64,000 nt of DNA, taken from contig CM041465.1 of NCBI GenBank assembly GCA_023213395.1, positions 231,887,741 to 231,951,740 on the forward strand, written 5' to 3'. This document shows, piece by piece, positions 20,202 through 32,001 of this stretch. Source of the DNA: Cycas panzhihuaensis (taxonomy: Eukaryota; Cycadophyta). Position 1 is the stretch's first letter. Every line of letters begins with the position of its first letter. A program made the position numbers and the translations under genes. The notes under the pieces are model-generated. The model did not search any database. It saw only the letters and a list, made by a program, of their open reading frames with translations, and had not been told where the DNA came from.

Positions 20202-21850
20202 TGGATCCAAAGAACAAAAACAAGGCTCCTAAGGAGGATAATCAAATTTGAGCAATGATTTAATTAAGGCTAGAGATTGTTGACAACCCTAGCAGGTTGA
20301 GCATTGATTTTTAGTAACTTCTTTAGTGGCATTCTTGTTAGTTATTGGCAACAATTCAAGAGTTGCAACCTCCCCCTCCTTATTTCCCCTTACATCCTCT
20401 TACTCTTCAAACCACTACTCCATATCCTCTTACTCTCCAAACCACTACTCCGTACCAAATAGTTCCTCCTCTAAATACAAATTCTTTTTACGTCCAAGCC
20501 ACCATAAATCTAGATATAAATATGGCAATACAACCATTTGAGGGGTCTATAATTATGGGGTAGTTGGAGCAATGGCTACAAGTGCTAGAGGTCTATCATG
20601 AGTGTCGAGGGTATGATGATTTCTAAAACATATATTTTGCCAAGCTCAAAATAACCTAACATTTGTTGACTTGGTGGGAAGCACATTGTCATTAGTTGTC
20701 TTTATTAGGCACAAATATGGAGGTGGTTTGGAAAGAGTTCAAGAAACTATTTTGGAAGAAATTTTACTCTCAATGGATCTTTCGACAAGTTGCACACTCA
20801 ATGATAGTACCTTAAAAATTTGTCTTAATAATAGATGTGACAATGTACTTGACTTTTTTCATGAGATGTCTATCAGATTGGAGATTCAAGGAGCTAGAGA
20901 TAAGTTGGTGTTGAAGATTTTGGGAGAACTTGACATCAATATTTAGCAAGAATTAGAATTTCTTGTTATCACTTCCTTGGACAAAGTTTGCATTTAAGCA
21001 ATAAATATGGAGACAAGACCCAAATCCAACCTTGCATCAAGGAAAGCATCAAGAAGAGCATCTCTTCTACAAGGGAGAAGTTAAATTCAATCAACAAAAC
21101 GTTTGCTCCTTAAAGAGGAAGTTCCAAATTACATTGCAGTCATTGTGAGTGTAAAATGACCATGGCGAAGCAACTTACTACAATAAAAAATAAATGCAAG
21201 AAAATAAGATATCCTTATTAGCTCAATTTGATCTTGAAGAATCACCAAAGCCTGATGTTTACCTTAAATTACAACTTGGGGTGAATCTAAATTCACTTAT
21301 GGTTTCAAACAAACTAAGAGGGAATGCAAAAGTGTAATTTTTTTGCCATAAAGGCACAATTAAAAGACACGCTTGTGGATATTATTTTTGAGAATGGGAG
21401 TTGGAAAATTTTCATTTTAGGAGTGTTCGTAACTACATTCAAGTGGCCCATAAGACAACATCCTCATCCCCATGAGTTAGGTTGGATGGAAAAGAATTCT
21501 AGATAAAGGGTTGCCAAGGTATGCATAACTGCCATAAATGTTTTTAATTGATGAAGTTGATGATGGTGTAGTCTCCATGATTTGTGGGGGAAATACTTTT
21601 GAGCACATCTTATCAGTTTGATAGAAGTGCAATTCATGATTGTAAAAGGAACATTTATATCTTACACAGTCAAGAAAAGGGCTCATCTCAAATCACTCTT
21701 TGCAAGAGCAACTTAGCTTGTGTCTTCTTCACTTATTTCTTCCAAAATTTTTAACTTGTGTGGGATTGTTCTTTTCCACCAAAGAAGGGATATTTGAATA
21801 GTGATGCAATACAATGAACCATTGCATATAGAAGACACTTTGGTTTCAAG
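20202..21850 (+). pseudogene. gag-pol: G6: worn gypsy gag and protease
   Basis: From ATG at 20202 (MDPKNKNKAPKEDN) several frames carry gag-like pieces: a proline- and threonine-rich N-terminus with a 30-bp repeat encoding PLTLQTTTPY (about 20390-20460), MAIQPFEGSI, LLTWWEAH, and HKYGGGLERVQE at 20700-20740. From about 21240, LEESPKPDVYL and DIIFENGSWKIF correspond to the retropepsin region of plant gypsy elements (normally VDNGS; the aspartate is replaced), followed by PHPHELGWMEKNSR. Many stops and frameshifts. Coding stops at 21853, where the LTR of G5 begins, so G5 inserted here. Confidence 0.65.
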
Positions 21851-21853
21851 GGT

Positions 21854-22680
21854 TGTTGACTTACAACTTTCACCCTATGATAGTACTCTTGTTAAGGGAT
21901 CACTAATCGGTAGTCTAGTTAGGGCTTGGTCAACATAGTCATGTTGTCACTTTCTAGACAAATACCATAACATCAAGTTATCACCATATATCATCATTGT
22001 GCCATCATATCAATCGAATTCATAACTCAACAATCATCATGCACAAGATACGCAAGATTTCCCCGTAACTCGTTATTCCATTAAACAATATCACTGTCAA
22101 TGTTTGTACATCGCTAGGAAGAAATGATTAACATGTGTTCCATACAAAAGCTATATCATCAATACAAGGACTTGGCTCTCACACTAGAGCAAATGACTTG
22201 TGATCAATTGACTCAGTTCTCACACCAAAATGGTGGAACAACCCCCAATAAATACCAAATTACATGTCTTTTGGAGGAATGGTTGTGACTTACAGTCACA
22301 ACCATTCCTTTACATAACAAAATGACTCTTCACTTAATTTCTCATTACAATTATAATTAATTACCATACATTTTGTATGTACAACCGTACGTATGTTTGC
22401 CCACTAGTGATGTCATCATGCTTGGAACCTACGATTCGATTCTGAGCGTGCATTCCATGCGTTCTGCATGCATTCCTGTCTGCATGTGTTCCTTTCGAGA
22501 ATGTATCTTGATATACATTCTCTGAGAGTTGTTATCTGACTTTCGTCACTATTTTCTAGCATGTGTCCCCCACCTGCAATCCTTTAGTGATACGTTCTTG
22601 CATTCCTTATGTCAGAATAAGCATATGTTCCTACTTTTCCATGGTCCAAAATGACATGAGTACCAGATTTTGTCCCAACA
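21854..22680 (-). repeat. G5 3' LTR (827 bp)
   Basis: The plus strand starts TGTTGACTTAC and ends GTCCCAACA, like the G1 LTR (837 bp), with recognisable alignment at CTAGTT...GGTCAACAT and TTCACTTAAT. The TGCGTG words of the G1 LTR are often TGCATG here (22440-22500). On the minus strand AAGATAGA just right of 22680 could be the end of a polypurine tract. The five bases left of it are AGGGT. Confidence 0.8.
22275..22309. repeat. Palindrome in G5 LTR
   Basis: AGGAATGGTTGTGACT, a TAC spacer, then AGTCACAACCATTCCT: 16-bp perfect arms. It sits about 20 bp before TTCACTTAAT, as does the shorter palindrome in the G1 LTR. Confidence 0.9.
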
Positions 22681-22744
22681 TCTATCTTGGGTCAACAAAA
22701 AGGGTTGAGCATCATTGCTCAATTCAAAATTTCCAAAATTTTTT

Positions 22745-23385
22745 ATTTTGTTTTCTCCCCCACTCTATTTCAAGGTTGCTCGTGCTGCCTCGAATCTGTT
22801 GAAGCTTCATTGGCCTTTAGTATATCTTCATTAATCTGAGTGAGGGTGGCTATGATTACATCCATTTCTTTTAGTTTCTCCTATAAGACGACAATTTACG
22901 CTTTGTAGCTTGCTTCCAATCCTTCCACCATCCAGATGATTTGTTGTCCTTTTCCTTCTATCGGTAGTTGGGGGGATGTTTCTCTTGGTTCCATTGTGGT
23001 AGAGAATTCTTCTTCAGCTGGGACCAATTCCTCGAGTGAGGGTTAAGTTTCTACTTCTTCTTCGTCCTCCTCTAGTCTCTATTTAGTGCTTTTCTTCACC
23101 ACCTGTTTGGAGTGGTATTGGATTATACTGCCTGGTGTTTGTTGTAACCACTTCGAAATTTTTGTCATCTCCTTTTTCACCCTTCTTTTGGCTTTTGCAT
23201 CCTGAGTGGACTCAAGGAATGCATCCACTCATTGCTTGATCAAGGGCTTGTGTGGTCAAATGGGTATTTGAGGAGGTTGTACTCCCAGGCATTGATGTAT
23301 CTACACTACCAACAACAAGGAGGGATGTTGGAAGGGATAGGTAGTCACTTCCTCAATTTGTTGTGTCATGTTTATGGCCAAAAGC
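22745..23385 (-). pseudogene. G5 extra ORF, C-terminal part (acidic, coiled-coil-like)
   Basis: The minus-strand frame with few stops reads, in pieces, AINMTQQIEEV, DAFLESTQDAKAKRRVKKEM, ISKWLQ, RLEEDEEEVET, LEELVPAEEEFSTTMEP, IIWMVEGLEASYKA and LKEMDVIIATLTQINEDILK. It is strongly charged with heptad-like leucines and isoleucines near the end, so a coiled coil is likely. It begins exactly where insertion A ends and continues the frame seen at 28177 on the other side of A. I do not recognise the family. Confidence 0.5.
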
Positions 23386-23710
23386 TGTTAAATATGTGAC
23401 CATACCACCTAATGTAATGTGGGCCTTCCTATTTTTATGCCTAATTATGTGGAGGAATAATCTCGATTATAGTGACCTAATGGATGTATTTGTAATTATA
23501 TTTGGCACTTTAGATCTATAAATATAGATCAAAGTCCACCTTTGTATGATGATCATTTTGTCATAATGTGAAATATTATTCATTTGTGGGTTTTTATTCG
23601 TAAGGGTTTCCCACGGCAATTTGGTGTCCTGTGTGATCTGTTTCTACTTGATATCTGCCTGATCTGAAAGATCCTAAAAACCTTGTTTGCTTCAGTTGTG
23701 TTTTCTAACA
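23386..23710 (+). repeat. A 5' LTR
   Basis: Starts TGTTAAATATG, ends TTTCTAACA, and is followed directly by TGGTATCAAAGC. It contains the palindromic TATA-like GATCTATAAATATAGATC at 23513-23530. Confidence 0.85.
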
Positions 23711-23722
23711 TGGTATCAAAGC

Positions 23723-26700
23723 TTGTAGGTCGTGCACAGGCAGATGAATATTGTCGGAGGTCCAATCGATGGTGCCAGGTCATGCTAGCTTGCCCTTAGC
23801 AGATTGTCGTGCCCGATAACCCTACAGAACATCCATGGTGGTGCAGATGATCGTGGAGGATCTTGGGAGCCTTCTATCCATTGTTTGCAAGTACTCTGAT
23901 CCATATGGAGGTGTGTGGACGAGTTTTGACTCCGTTGCCAGCCATGTGAGAGTTGTTTGAACTTGTTGAAGGTGTTGGATCCCCGTTTGACGTTGCCACT
24001 GAGTTTGCATGCCCTAGAGTCGATTACCAGCCCCCTGTTGCTGGTGGGAGAGTGCAGAAACCCTAGCAGGTTGTTTCAATGTCGTGAAATCAATATTACG
24101 GTCAATATCATAAGGTATGCTTAGTATATTTATCACCCACTTGATATTTAAGGTTTGATTGAATATTATCACCTGTGTAGCTCTTTATCATCCGTGAAAG
24201 TTGTGAAATGATATTTTAGTCACCCGATTATATTTTTCAGCTACGTTGATATATATTTCAGCTATTGTTGAAAGCCTGAATGCATAAATATCAACCATAC
24301 GTGTTGATTTTATTCAGCTACCTAAGTAATGGTGATTGTGTCGCCCCTCCATGTGATGATTCGCCCACCAATGTTTGAATATATATCTATATTGCTGCGT
24401 TGATATATTATGTTGCCGTGAATGATACTTCACTCTGCTTGCTGTTGATATTCTTTGTGCCAGCGTTTGATATATTAATATTGTTGCGCTATTGTTTTTT
24501 ATTCATTCGTGAATAGTGTTCGCCGCCCGTGCGACTTAAATAGCACCTGTACATAGACTTGTGTGATGAAACTGTCGATCTGGTCTACGTGTTTGTTCGC
24601 CCATTTTGATTGCGTCTCCATTTTGTATGTTGCAAGCATAAAGCTGCAGATTTGCATCTATTCGCTGGTTAATACCTATAGCCACTGCCAGTGATAGCTA
24701 CAGATCGTGCCGCCATGGTTGAATATGCATTTCGCACAACCATAGAGACACTCGTAATGGAGCTGCCACCTTATTTGTAGTCGTTTGATTAATTGAGGCT
24801 ATCGTTGATATTTATCACTATCCGTGATTTATATATGTTGCATCGTCGTGCCTTTCATATATTTCAAAATATATCACAACCTTCGATGAGATATTCAATG
24901 AATTACATTGCATGAATCAGTGTTGCCGTTTTATTTTCATCACCTGCATATCACATTAATCGCCCAGTCCGTTAATATTTCATCATTTGCAGCTGTTGTT
25001 TGCGTTATATATTTGATATTTTGGTTGTTGCCGTGATGATTGTTAGAACTTCATTTCCTAAGCATTAAGTCTTAACCATAGGTATTAGTATTTTTGTCAC
25101 TTTAGGCCTTTATCTTAAAGTGTTCATTTGTTTGATTATAAAATTGTCTTGTAGTGACTTTTCTCACATGTGCTTGTGAGAAGTCAACTTTGGTGGGCTC
25201 TATCCTTATCCTTGAAAGATAGAAGAGTCCTAATCAGATTTGTCTTTTAGTGTTGATCAATGACATGTGGTGAGATCTTGATCGTCCAAACTCCTTTATA
25301 AGGAGCCCTATTTTCATGTTTTGGCATGTAGTATTGGAGTTAGAGTTATGCTGTTGTAAGTGTCTCTTATAGGTGAAGTGTTGAGATAAATTCTCCTTCA
25401 TACTTGTGTTTATGATAGGTTGAGTTGAAGTGCAATACTCATCCCTATTATTTTTATGTGTTGTACTATATCTTTTCATTAATCCAAAGTCTATAGTCCT
25501 TCATATTTCGATGTCCTATCTAGTTCCTCAATAGATTCTGGTGCTTGTATCTTCTTCATTTCGTATTTCGTCTTTCAATGATTGCATCCAACCGAAGCAT
25601 ATTGATGTAATAATCGCCAGATATTTGCGCTATTGTTCATTGATTTGTAAACTACATATTTTGTTCAAGCTTTACCGCGTTGTGCCGCCATTAAAGTTCA
25701 TCGTTTTATGAAAGTCGATTTTCTATATATTTGCGGCTTTATCAAATATATATTTTTGGCCAAAATGCCCATCACCCATTGATATATTATTTAAATGTGT
25801 TTTATTTGTATCAAGTCACCTTTAATGTTTATATGATTTGACTTTGATATATCTTTAAAATACATTCTTATATATCATACGACATCGCCTTTGATATGTG
25901 AATCACTTTGTAATCATGTAAGCTATGTTTTCAATATGCTTCAAAGTGATATACATAGATGGGGGCGATTTTAATGGTGTTTTGAAGAGGTGAAAACAGT
26001 GCATTAGGCATATTTCACTAGTGACGATATAAGGCGACAGTTTAAGACATGTTGAGGCTCTCTTGCGTGTATTTTGTATGAGAGATGTTGGTGATTTAAA
26101 GTGAGATGTTATGGCAACTTAATGGGTGAGATGAGGCGATGATGTGTGCTTGTTACATGTGTGTTACATGGCAAGATTGGGCGAGAATTTGGGCTTGTTT
26201 TAAGGGCAAGAAAAGGGCGAAATTAGACGTGCATAAGAGAGGATTAAGGGTGAGAATGGGCGAGGGTAAGGATAAAAGCATGACATAAGGGCGAGTTTGA
26301 TAGGTAGGTTGAGGGCGATGATGGGCAAGTTTGGGTGAAGAAGGGCAAGTTTACATGAGATACCTTAACTGCAAGTTATTACAAACTCTGTTACTGTTTG
26401 AGTGTGGCATAGATCATTACACAAAATTCGTGATTTATGTGATTATTCAGTGAAATAAGTGTGGTTTGTTTTGTAAAAAGAGTGATTTATTCATGATATA
26501 CATTCGAGTTCTGTTGCATCAGATGTATATGAGGTGATGAGGTTTAGAATTTGCTTGTATGAATGGTTGTTGGACTGATGTTAGCATGAGGTTTATGGCC
26601 TGATTTATGCTGGTTCAACGTGGATGCATATCTAAACAAGGTTGATGTGGAACCGAGACATTGTGTTTGATGAATTTGAAGTGTGAATGGAAAGGTCAAA

Positions 26701-27369
26701 GACGAGATGCCTTAAAATTAGTTATGCCTTTTTCATGGTATGTACAGTTGGCCTGTCAGGTTGCATTGCAAGTGGGTATCATGATGCAGATGGCGAGGTT
26801 AGGTGCATGTTTTGGTTTTCCTCCCATGTTTTGATGGCAGAAATTGTAGCGGACAGGTATGAGTACCCCTGTTGTGACTGTTCGTGGCATATATTCCCCT
26901 CTTGTTGTATGTTTAGACTAAGTCAGAAGCCTTCCATTTGTTTCCTTTGGTGCATTGGAGTGCGCACATCTTAGACGAGGATTGCAGCAGCAAGATTGCA
27001 AGAGTTTGAAGCATATTAGTTGTTTAGCTTACAAACAGTGTGATCTATAGGGGAAATGCATGTGATCAGTCTAGATGTTATAAAGTTGTTGATGTATCAT
27101 GCTAAGTGTCATTTGGTTACAGGTTTCATCTTTCATTACTTCACTTTTTCGAGTCATTATTCAGTAGGTGTGGAGGTTTGTTTGCCTAACATTGTGCTTG
27201 AGATAGTAGCAGGACATAGTGACAGATTAATGATGAGGAGTTGTTAGATGATGATACATGGATTGCAACCCCATGTTCCATTGACAGTTGAAGACCTGCA
27301 GGATGATGGAGGATCATGGATCAGTGTGCCAATCAAAGCTTGAGATAGATACCAACATTCCAGTGAGTA
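23723..27369 (+). other. A interior, non-coding, with motif-rich leader
   Basis: I see no meaningful frame. From 24100 to 26000 the words TTGATATATT/TTTGATAT and CGCC recur irregularly; B has a similar texture at 33650-34200. At 26100-26350 runs of GGGC(A/G)AG recur about a dozen times on the plus strand. A stretch at 25041-25533, TGTTAGAACTTC to CTCAATA, looks like a possible solo LTR, but I found no target duplication. Confidence 0.4.
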
Positions 27370-27720
27370 CAGATTCATGATGGAGAGCTATATTGAAGCA
27401 AAGAACCTGGTCAATTTGCAAGTTGGTAAGCTTGTTGCGTAGGATCTCTAGCTAGAAGAAGGATTGAGGTATGATGAGACATTTGCACCAGTCTCTATGT
27501 TGCTTTTGGTCAGTTTGATCCTTACTTCAGCAACTTCAGATAGTTGGGTATCGTATCATATCAGCATTCCTTAATGAAGACTTGAAGAGGTGATTCACAT
27601 GGCTCAACCTCTTGGTCTAGTTAGAGGAATATGGCTGAGTTGAATGGACGAGGTGTCAGGTGCAGAGAGAGTTGTATGGTTGCAAGTCTGTTAGAGTATT
27701 TCCAAAGAATTGAGCACATA
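27370..27720 (+). pseudogene. pol: A: copia reverse transcriptase remnant
   Basis: Worn but recognisable RVT_2 words in several frames: EAKNLVNLQVGKLVA, EEGLRYDETFAPVSM (the ETFAPVA block) and SAFLNEDLKR (the SAFLNG block), then MAQPLG. Stops and indels separate them. B has the same stretch at 35640-35855. This assigns the A/B family to copia. Confidence 0.6.
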
Positions 27721-27858
27721 CGAGGCATGGCACCATTACATCTGAGTGAAGATCGCTACATCGGCGTTTGTGCATATTGGGTTGGGTAAGGTTATCCTTG
27801 AGAGGGGATTTATTCCCAATGATAATCCTTATTGCCCCACATTTACATTAAGAGAGGA

Positions 27859-28176
27859 TGTTAAAATATGTGACCATACCACCTAATGTAAAGTGGGCCT
27901 CCCTATTTTTATGCCTAATTCTGTGGAGGAATAATCTCGATTGTAGTGACCTAATGGATGTATTTGTAATTATATTTGGCACTTTAGATCTATAAATATA
28001 GATTAGAGTCCACCTTGATCATTTTGTCATAATGTGAAATATTATTCATTTGTGGGTTTTTATTCGTAGGGGTTTCCCATGGCAATCTGGTGTCCCGTGT
28101 GATCTGTTTCTACTTGATATCTGCCTGACGTGAAAGATCCTGTCAACCTTGTTTGCTTCAGTTGTGTTTTCTAATA
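27859..28176 (+). repeat. A 3' LTR
   Basis: 318 bp, TGTTAAAATATG to TTTCTAATA (C to T in the last CA). Collinear with the 5' LTR with a few substitutions and a small deletion near 28013. The palindromic TATA box is at 27987-28004 with its last base changed. Confidence 0.85.
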
Positions 28177-28672
28177 AAAACTCTGACTAATTCAATTGTG
28201 CCCCATCACAGATTTAAGGTAGTATTGGCATCATATCTCCTGGAATATATGTATATTTGTGTTTGGATAGAAACCGGGTGACTTTCACTTTGGCCACCCA
28301 CTGAAGTCTCACATCTCAAATGTCAACTACTCAGATTCCTCCTGAGAATATTTGCGTGTTTTCTTTGCATAACTCTCTGACTCAAGCCTCACGATCCACC
28401 TTTGACCATTTTGTGGAAGTTGGGACATTCACCTCCTTGGAAAGTCCAGTAATGATATGAATAATATCAGCATCCAACTGAATGCATTTAATATTTTTCT
28501 TCAATTCCAATAGGATGCTCTCCATCAACTCTGAGTCCCAATACAATGGAGCCAAATGAATATACTCCCTCCATCTTGCTTGTTTGACCTTAGTTTTGAA
28601 TGAAACTGGCAATCCATCCAATTTTGTCTTCAATTTGAGCAACTAATTTTATTGGCATCCTGCAATCTTCAT
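28177..28672 (-). pseudogene. G5 extra ORF, N-terminal part (possibly plant-mobile-domain-like)
   Basis: Starting at a possible ATG at 28672, one minus frame shows two early stops, an open run of about 86 codons (28642-28382), then further stops at intervals. Readable pieces are LLKLKTKLDGLPVSFKTK, WREYIHLAPLYWDSELMES, IQLDADIIHIITGLS, VAKVKVTRFLSKHKYTYIPG and DMMPIL. The block WDSELMES...IHIITGLS resembles the start of the plant mobile domain (a W-rich region followed by DI..ITGLP), a family known from plant genes and transposons; this is a weak similarity by eye. It follows integrase after a spacer of about 600 bp, so it is not part of pol. It continues left of insertion A at 23385. Confidence 0.5.
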
Positions 28673-29300
28673 TTTGGACACTAATGGAAAACTAGTAAGT
28701 AGTATTTATGACTAAGAGGAATGAGTAGGGTTTTTGCACTTAAAACCTAAATACATTACGTGTGTTCGCTAGAGGAATGTATGATTGTTTTACATTGGAA
28801 ACTGTTGTTACTGCAATTGGAATGTGTTCTCATGTTGACACTCGTCACTTTGGAATGTGATTTCGTTGAAATGAGGTTTAATTTTGGTGATTTGGTCCTT
28901 ATTTCTACTTGTTTTCATTGTGCGTTCCTCGTTGGAATGCTTATAGGAATGTATAGTTGTTTTCATCACTTTACGTTCCTTTGTTATGTGTGTTCCTGAT
29001 ATCGTTCCTTTTTGGAATGCATAGTGTATTTTGGAGGAACATATGCTTAAAATCTATCTTTTTTGGTGATTTTTTCAGTAATAATTCATTCTATCTTGAT
29101 TTTTTTTTTTTTTTGCTTATTTCTTATGTATTTATTTTTCATCATCGTTTATTTTTTTCAATCATTAATTTCCCATTTTGTATATTGTCATATTACTTAA
29201 GCATATGATAGGAGTTATAGTTATTTCTTCCATTTTTTGATTATTTTGTATTTTTCATTTTTATGTATCAGACTGGAGTCACGTTCTAATACTGAGACAG
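28673..29300 (-). other. G5 spacer between pol and extra ORF
   Basis: Strongly T-rich on the plus strand (A-rich on the element strand), with a run of T at 29100-29113. No coding motifs. It might hold a signal for expressing the downstream ORF, but nothing in the sequence proves that. Confidence 0.4.
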
Positions 29301-30580
29301 CCTTGATTGTCTCCAATGTTAGGCAACACGTATAATACAACCAATCAATTCTTCTGGTGAATTTGGCATACCCTAGCTATGATAGGGTTTTAATCAACTG
29401 CCATTGACCAAGGTTGGCAACTGTGGCCCATTGATTTCTCTCAGCTTAACTAAGCCATTATCAAAAAAAAATTTGGCGATGTATGGCCCTAATCACCTCA
29501 TCTTCAACTTTTTGAGGTGCATACAAAACTTATAATCATATAATAGAACTTGGTCTTCTTCCTAGAATTGAGGTGCTTTCATATAGCAGTCATGCCATGC
29601 TTTCTGCCTCATTTTTTTCAATGTTTTACAACCATTTTGCCCTATGTTTTGTCTCTTCAAGTTGTAATAATTGTCATAGTTGCTCTCGTAAGGAATCGAA
29701 GTTGTCTAGTTAGCAAACCATGGAATCTCTCAGGCTAGGTATCTCAAATTTGATTAGGAGAATGGCTTCCATTCTGTACACCAATTGGAATGGTGTCTGT
29801 TTGATCATCCTTTTGCATGTAGTTTTGAAAGCCCATAGCATTGACAGTAAGTTTTCTACCCAATCAGATATGCCCACATCACATATTTTCTGAAGTCAAT
29901 TCTCAATAATTTTATTGGAGCATTCGACTTGTCCATTTGCTTGATGATAGTAGGGGGTCGATTTTTGGCGACTAATCATGAATTTCGATGTTAATGTTTC
30001 TATCACTTGATTCAAAAAATGTGCACCTTGATCACATACTATCTCCAATGGACATCCATAGTGTGTGATGATTACTTTGTACAAGAATCTGGTCGTGCTT
30101 TCTAAATTTGTTTTGCTTAATGATTTTGCCTCCACCCACTTGGCCATGTAATCTATGGCTACAAGAATGTATTGAGCCATAGATCATTTAGTTGCTAGTT
30201 TGATAGGTCCAATGAAATCAAGGTCCCATTTCTGAAATGGTGCTAATGGTAGGATTGGGTTAAAAGGTTGAAAGTCCTAAGGGCTTAGTTTTCCTACCCG
30301 CTGGCAGTAGTTACACTTTTTGATCCAATTCTTGATATCCTTAAACATTGTAGGCTACCAAAATCTTGTTGATAGTACTTTTTGCCACGTTGCCATCTTT
30401 CCCATATGACCTCCTGCCACACCTTCATGTGTCTAGCTAATGATCTATTCAATTTTGTGCAATTTAACACAACGACAAAGTACCTCGTTAGGGCCAAGAC
30501 AATACAATTCCCCCTAGATCAACTAGTATGGTTTTGCCTTTCGAACAAAATGTCTTTGTTCTGTTCTATCCATGTCTAGT
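29301..30580 (-). pseudogene. pol: G5 integrase
   Basis: The minus frame shows the core with all three catalytic acids: Asp in LVAIDYMAKW, Asp in VCDQGAHF and Glu in GQVECSNK (30180-29896). Then come the gypsy C-terminal region LLSMLWAFKTTCK and TPFQLVYRMEA (about 29790-29850) and a GPY-type module with EEDQVLLYD and LGPYIA (about 29480-29570), ending VNG..LKPYH near 29390. N-terminal pieces related to the zinc-binding domain lie at 30497-30294. Many stops and frameshifts. Confidence 0.85.
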
Positions 30581-31013
30581 GGCAATTTGCTTATCTCAAG
30601 ATATTAGAGAATCCCCTTGTACCACTCTATCAAAATTGCATCTACACTGAAGAGTGTTACATCTAGAAAATCATCTTGCATACCTATTGCTTCTTCCCTT
30701 TTCTTGATTCTCGATAATTGGTTGGGTATAACATGGGCTTTCCAGGTTTGACCAAGATTTTAAAAGTGAATTCCTGGAATAATATAAGCCATCTGTTGAT
30801 TTGTCCCCTTAATATAGGCTTATTTACTAAGTACATCAATGCTTGATGGTCCACATAAAATATAAATGGATTTGATAGGAGATAGTGGCGAAACTTTTGC
30901 TAAGCATAAACCATTCTGAGGCCTTCTCATTTTGTTGTTGCATAACTTTATTTAGTCGGGATTAGTTTTCTACTAGCGAAGTAGATGGGGTGGTCGACAT
31001 TTGCTTCCCTAGG

Positions 31014-31289
31014 TTAGGCTAGCACACAACCAATCACATATTGTAATGCATCAACATGGCGATGAAATATTTTGCCCCATTCTGGAAATCGCAAGATAGG
31101 GGCAGATGCTATGGCCACTTTCAAACATTCAAAGGCATCTTGTTGCTCTCCACCCCACTTCCATTCTGCATCTTTCTTCAACAGTTGTTCCAAGGGTCCA
31201 GATATACATGCATACCCTTTGATGAATTTTTTGTAATATTCTGTTAGTCCTAGGAAACTCTTCAATTGTTTCCGTGTTAGGGGAGTCAA
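31014..31289 (-). pseudogene. pol: G5 RNase H, N-terminal part
   Basis: LKSFLGLTEYYKKFIKGYA, LLKKDAEWKWG and DAFECLKVAIASAPIL are the connection and RNase H start of a gypsy polymerase. The region left of it (31010-30620) continues with damaged RNase H sequence such as YVDHQALMYLV. Confidence 0.85.
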
Positions 31290-31439
31290 AAGTGCAAAAT
31301 CGTCAAAACCTTGGCTGAGTCAATTAACAATCCATCTTTGTTCACAATGTTTCCAAATGGCACCAAGAAAGTACATTTTTCCATATTAAGGCAAAGGCAA
31401 TTTTTTCTGCATGTTTACAACATTTCCTTGAGATTGTCC

Positions 31440-32001
31440 CTGTGATTTTTGATTAACCCATATAGGGTCCAATCATCGAGAAACATTGAAACTTTTTCTC
31501 CAATTATCTTTCAAAAGATATTGATCACGATGCACTAGAATGTGGCAAGCGTATTAGTTAGGCCAAAGGGCATTACCCTATATGCGTAAGTTCCCCATTC
31601 TGTCACAAAGGTTGTTTTAGCTTGATCCTCTAGGGCGATCTGCATTTGATTGTAACCACTAAAGCCATTCATAAACGAATAGACCTTGTTCCCCCCAACC
31701 ATCTCCAATACATCCTCTGTAAAGGGTAGCGGGAATGAATCCTTCTTTGTCACCTTGTTTAATTGCTTGTAGTCCACATAGACCAAATCTTCCTGTTCTT
31801 TTTGTGCACAACCACTAAAGGACTCACCCAATCTTTGTAGTCAATCTCGTGTATGTACCCTACTTCCAACATTTTATCCATTTTTGCTTTGACCTTTTCT
31901 TTATATTTAAGGTTCATACAATAAGGTCTTTGTTTCATAGGTTTTGCTCCATCTATTAAGTCAATGTGATGCATCCCGATCTCTAGAGGTATACCTTTCA
32001 A
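31440..32001 (-). pseudogene. pol: G5 reverse transcriptase
   Basis: Minus strand: QRPYCMNLKYKEKVKAKMDK, VGYIHEIDYKDWVSPLVVV, VYVDYKQLNKVTKKDSFPLP, YSFMNGFSGYNQ (normally FLDGYSGYNQ), KTTFVTEWGTYAYRVMPFGL, then FLDDW at about 31470, the catalytic YxDD-equivalent of this gypsy class. A frameshift lies near 31800, and stops elsewhere. Confidence 0.88.

Larger units (their letters stand above)
23386..28176 (+). mobile_element. A: decayed copia-like LTR element inside G5
   Basis: Two similar LTRs (325 and 318 bp), PBS TGGTATCAAAGC at 23711-23722 and polypurine ATTAAGAGAGGA at 27847-27858. The flanking pentamers AAAGC (23381-23385) and AAAAC (28177-28181) form a target duplication with one change. 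The 4.1-kb interior has almost no open coding; a short reverse-transcriptase remnant lies near the 3' end. Element B is the same family. Confidence 0.85.

Noticed and set aside
25041-25533. Possible solo LTR inside element A
   Set aside because: It has a TGTTAGAAC start and a CTCAATA end, and extra length relative to B, but no matching target duplication and no second copy, so I did not list it as a feature of its own.
28760-29208. Hydrophobic plus-strand frames suggesting membrane proteins
   Set aside because: T-rich sequence reads as Phe, Leu and Ile in any frame. The region is the spacer of G5, which is transcribed from the other strand.
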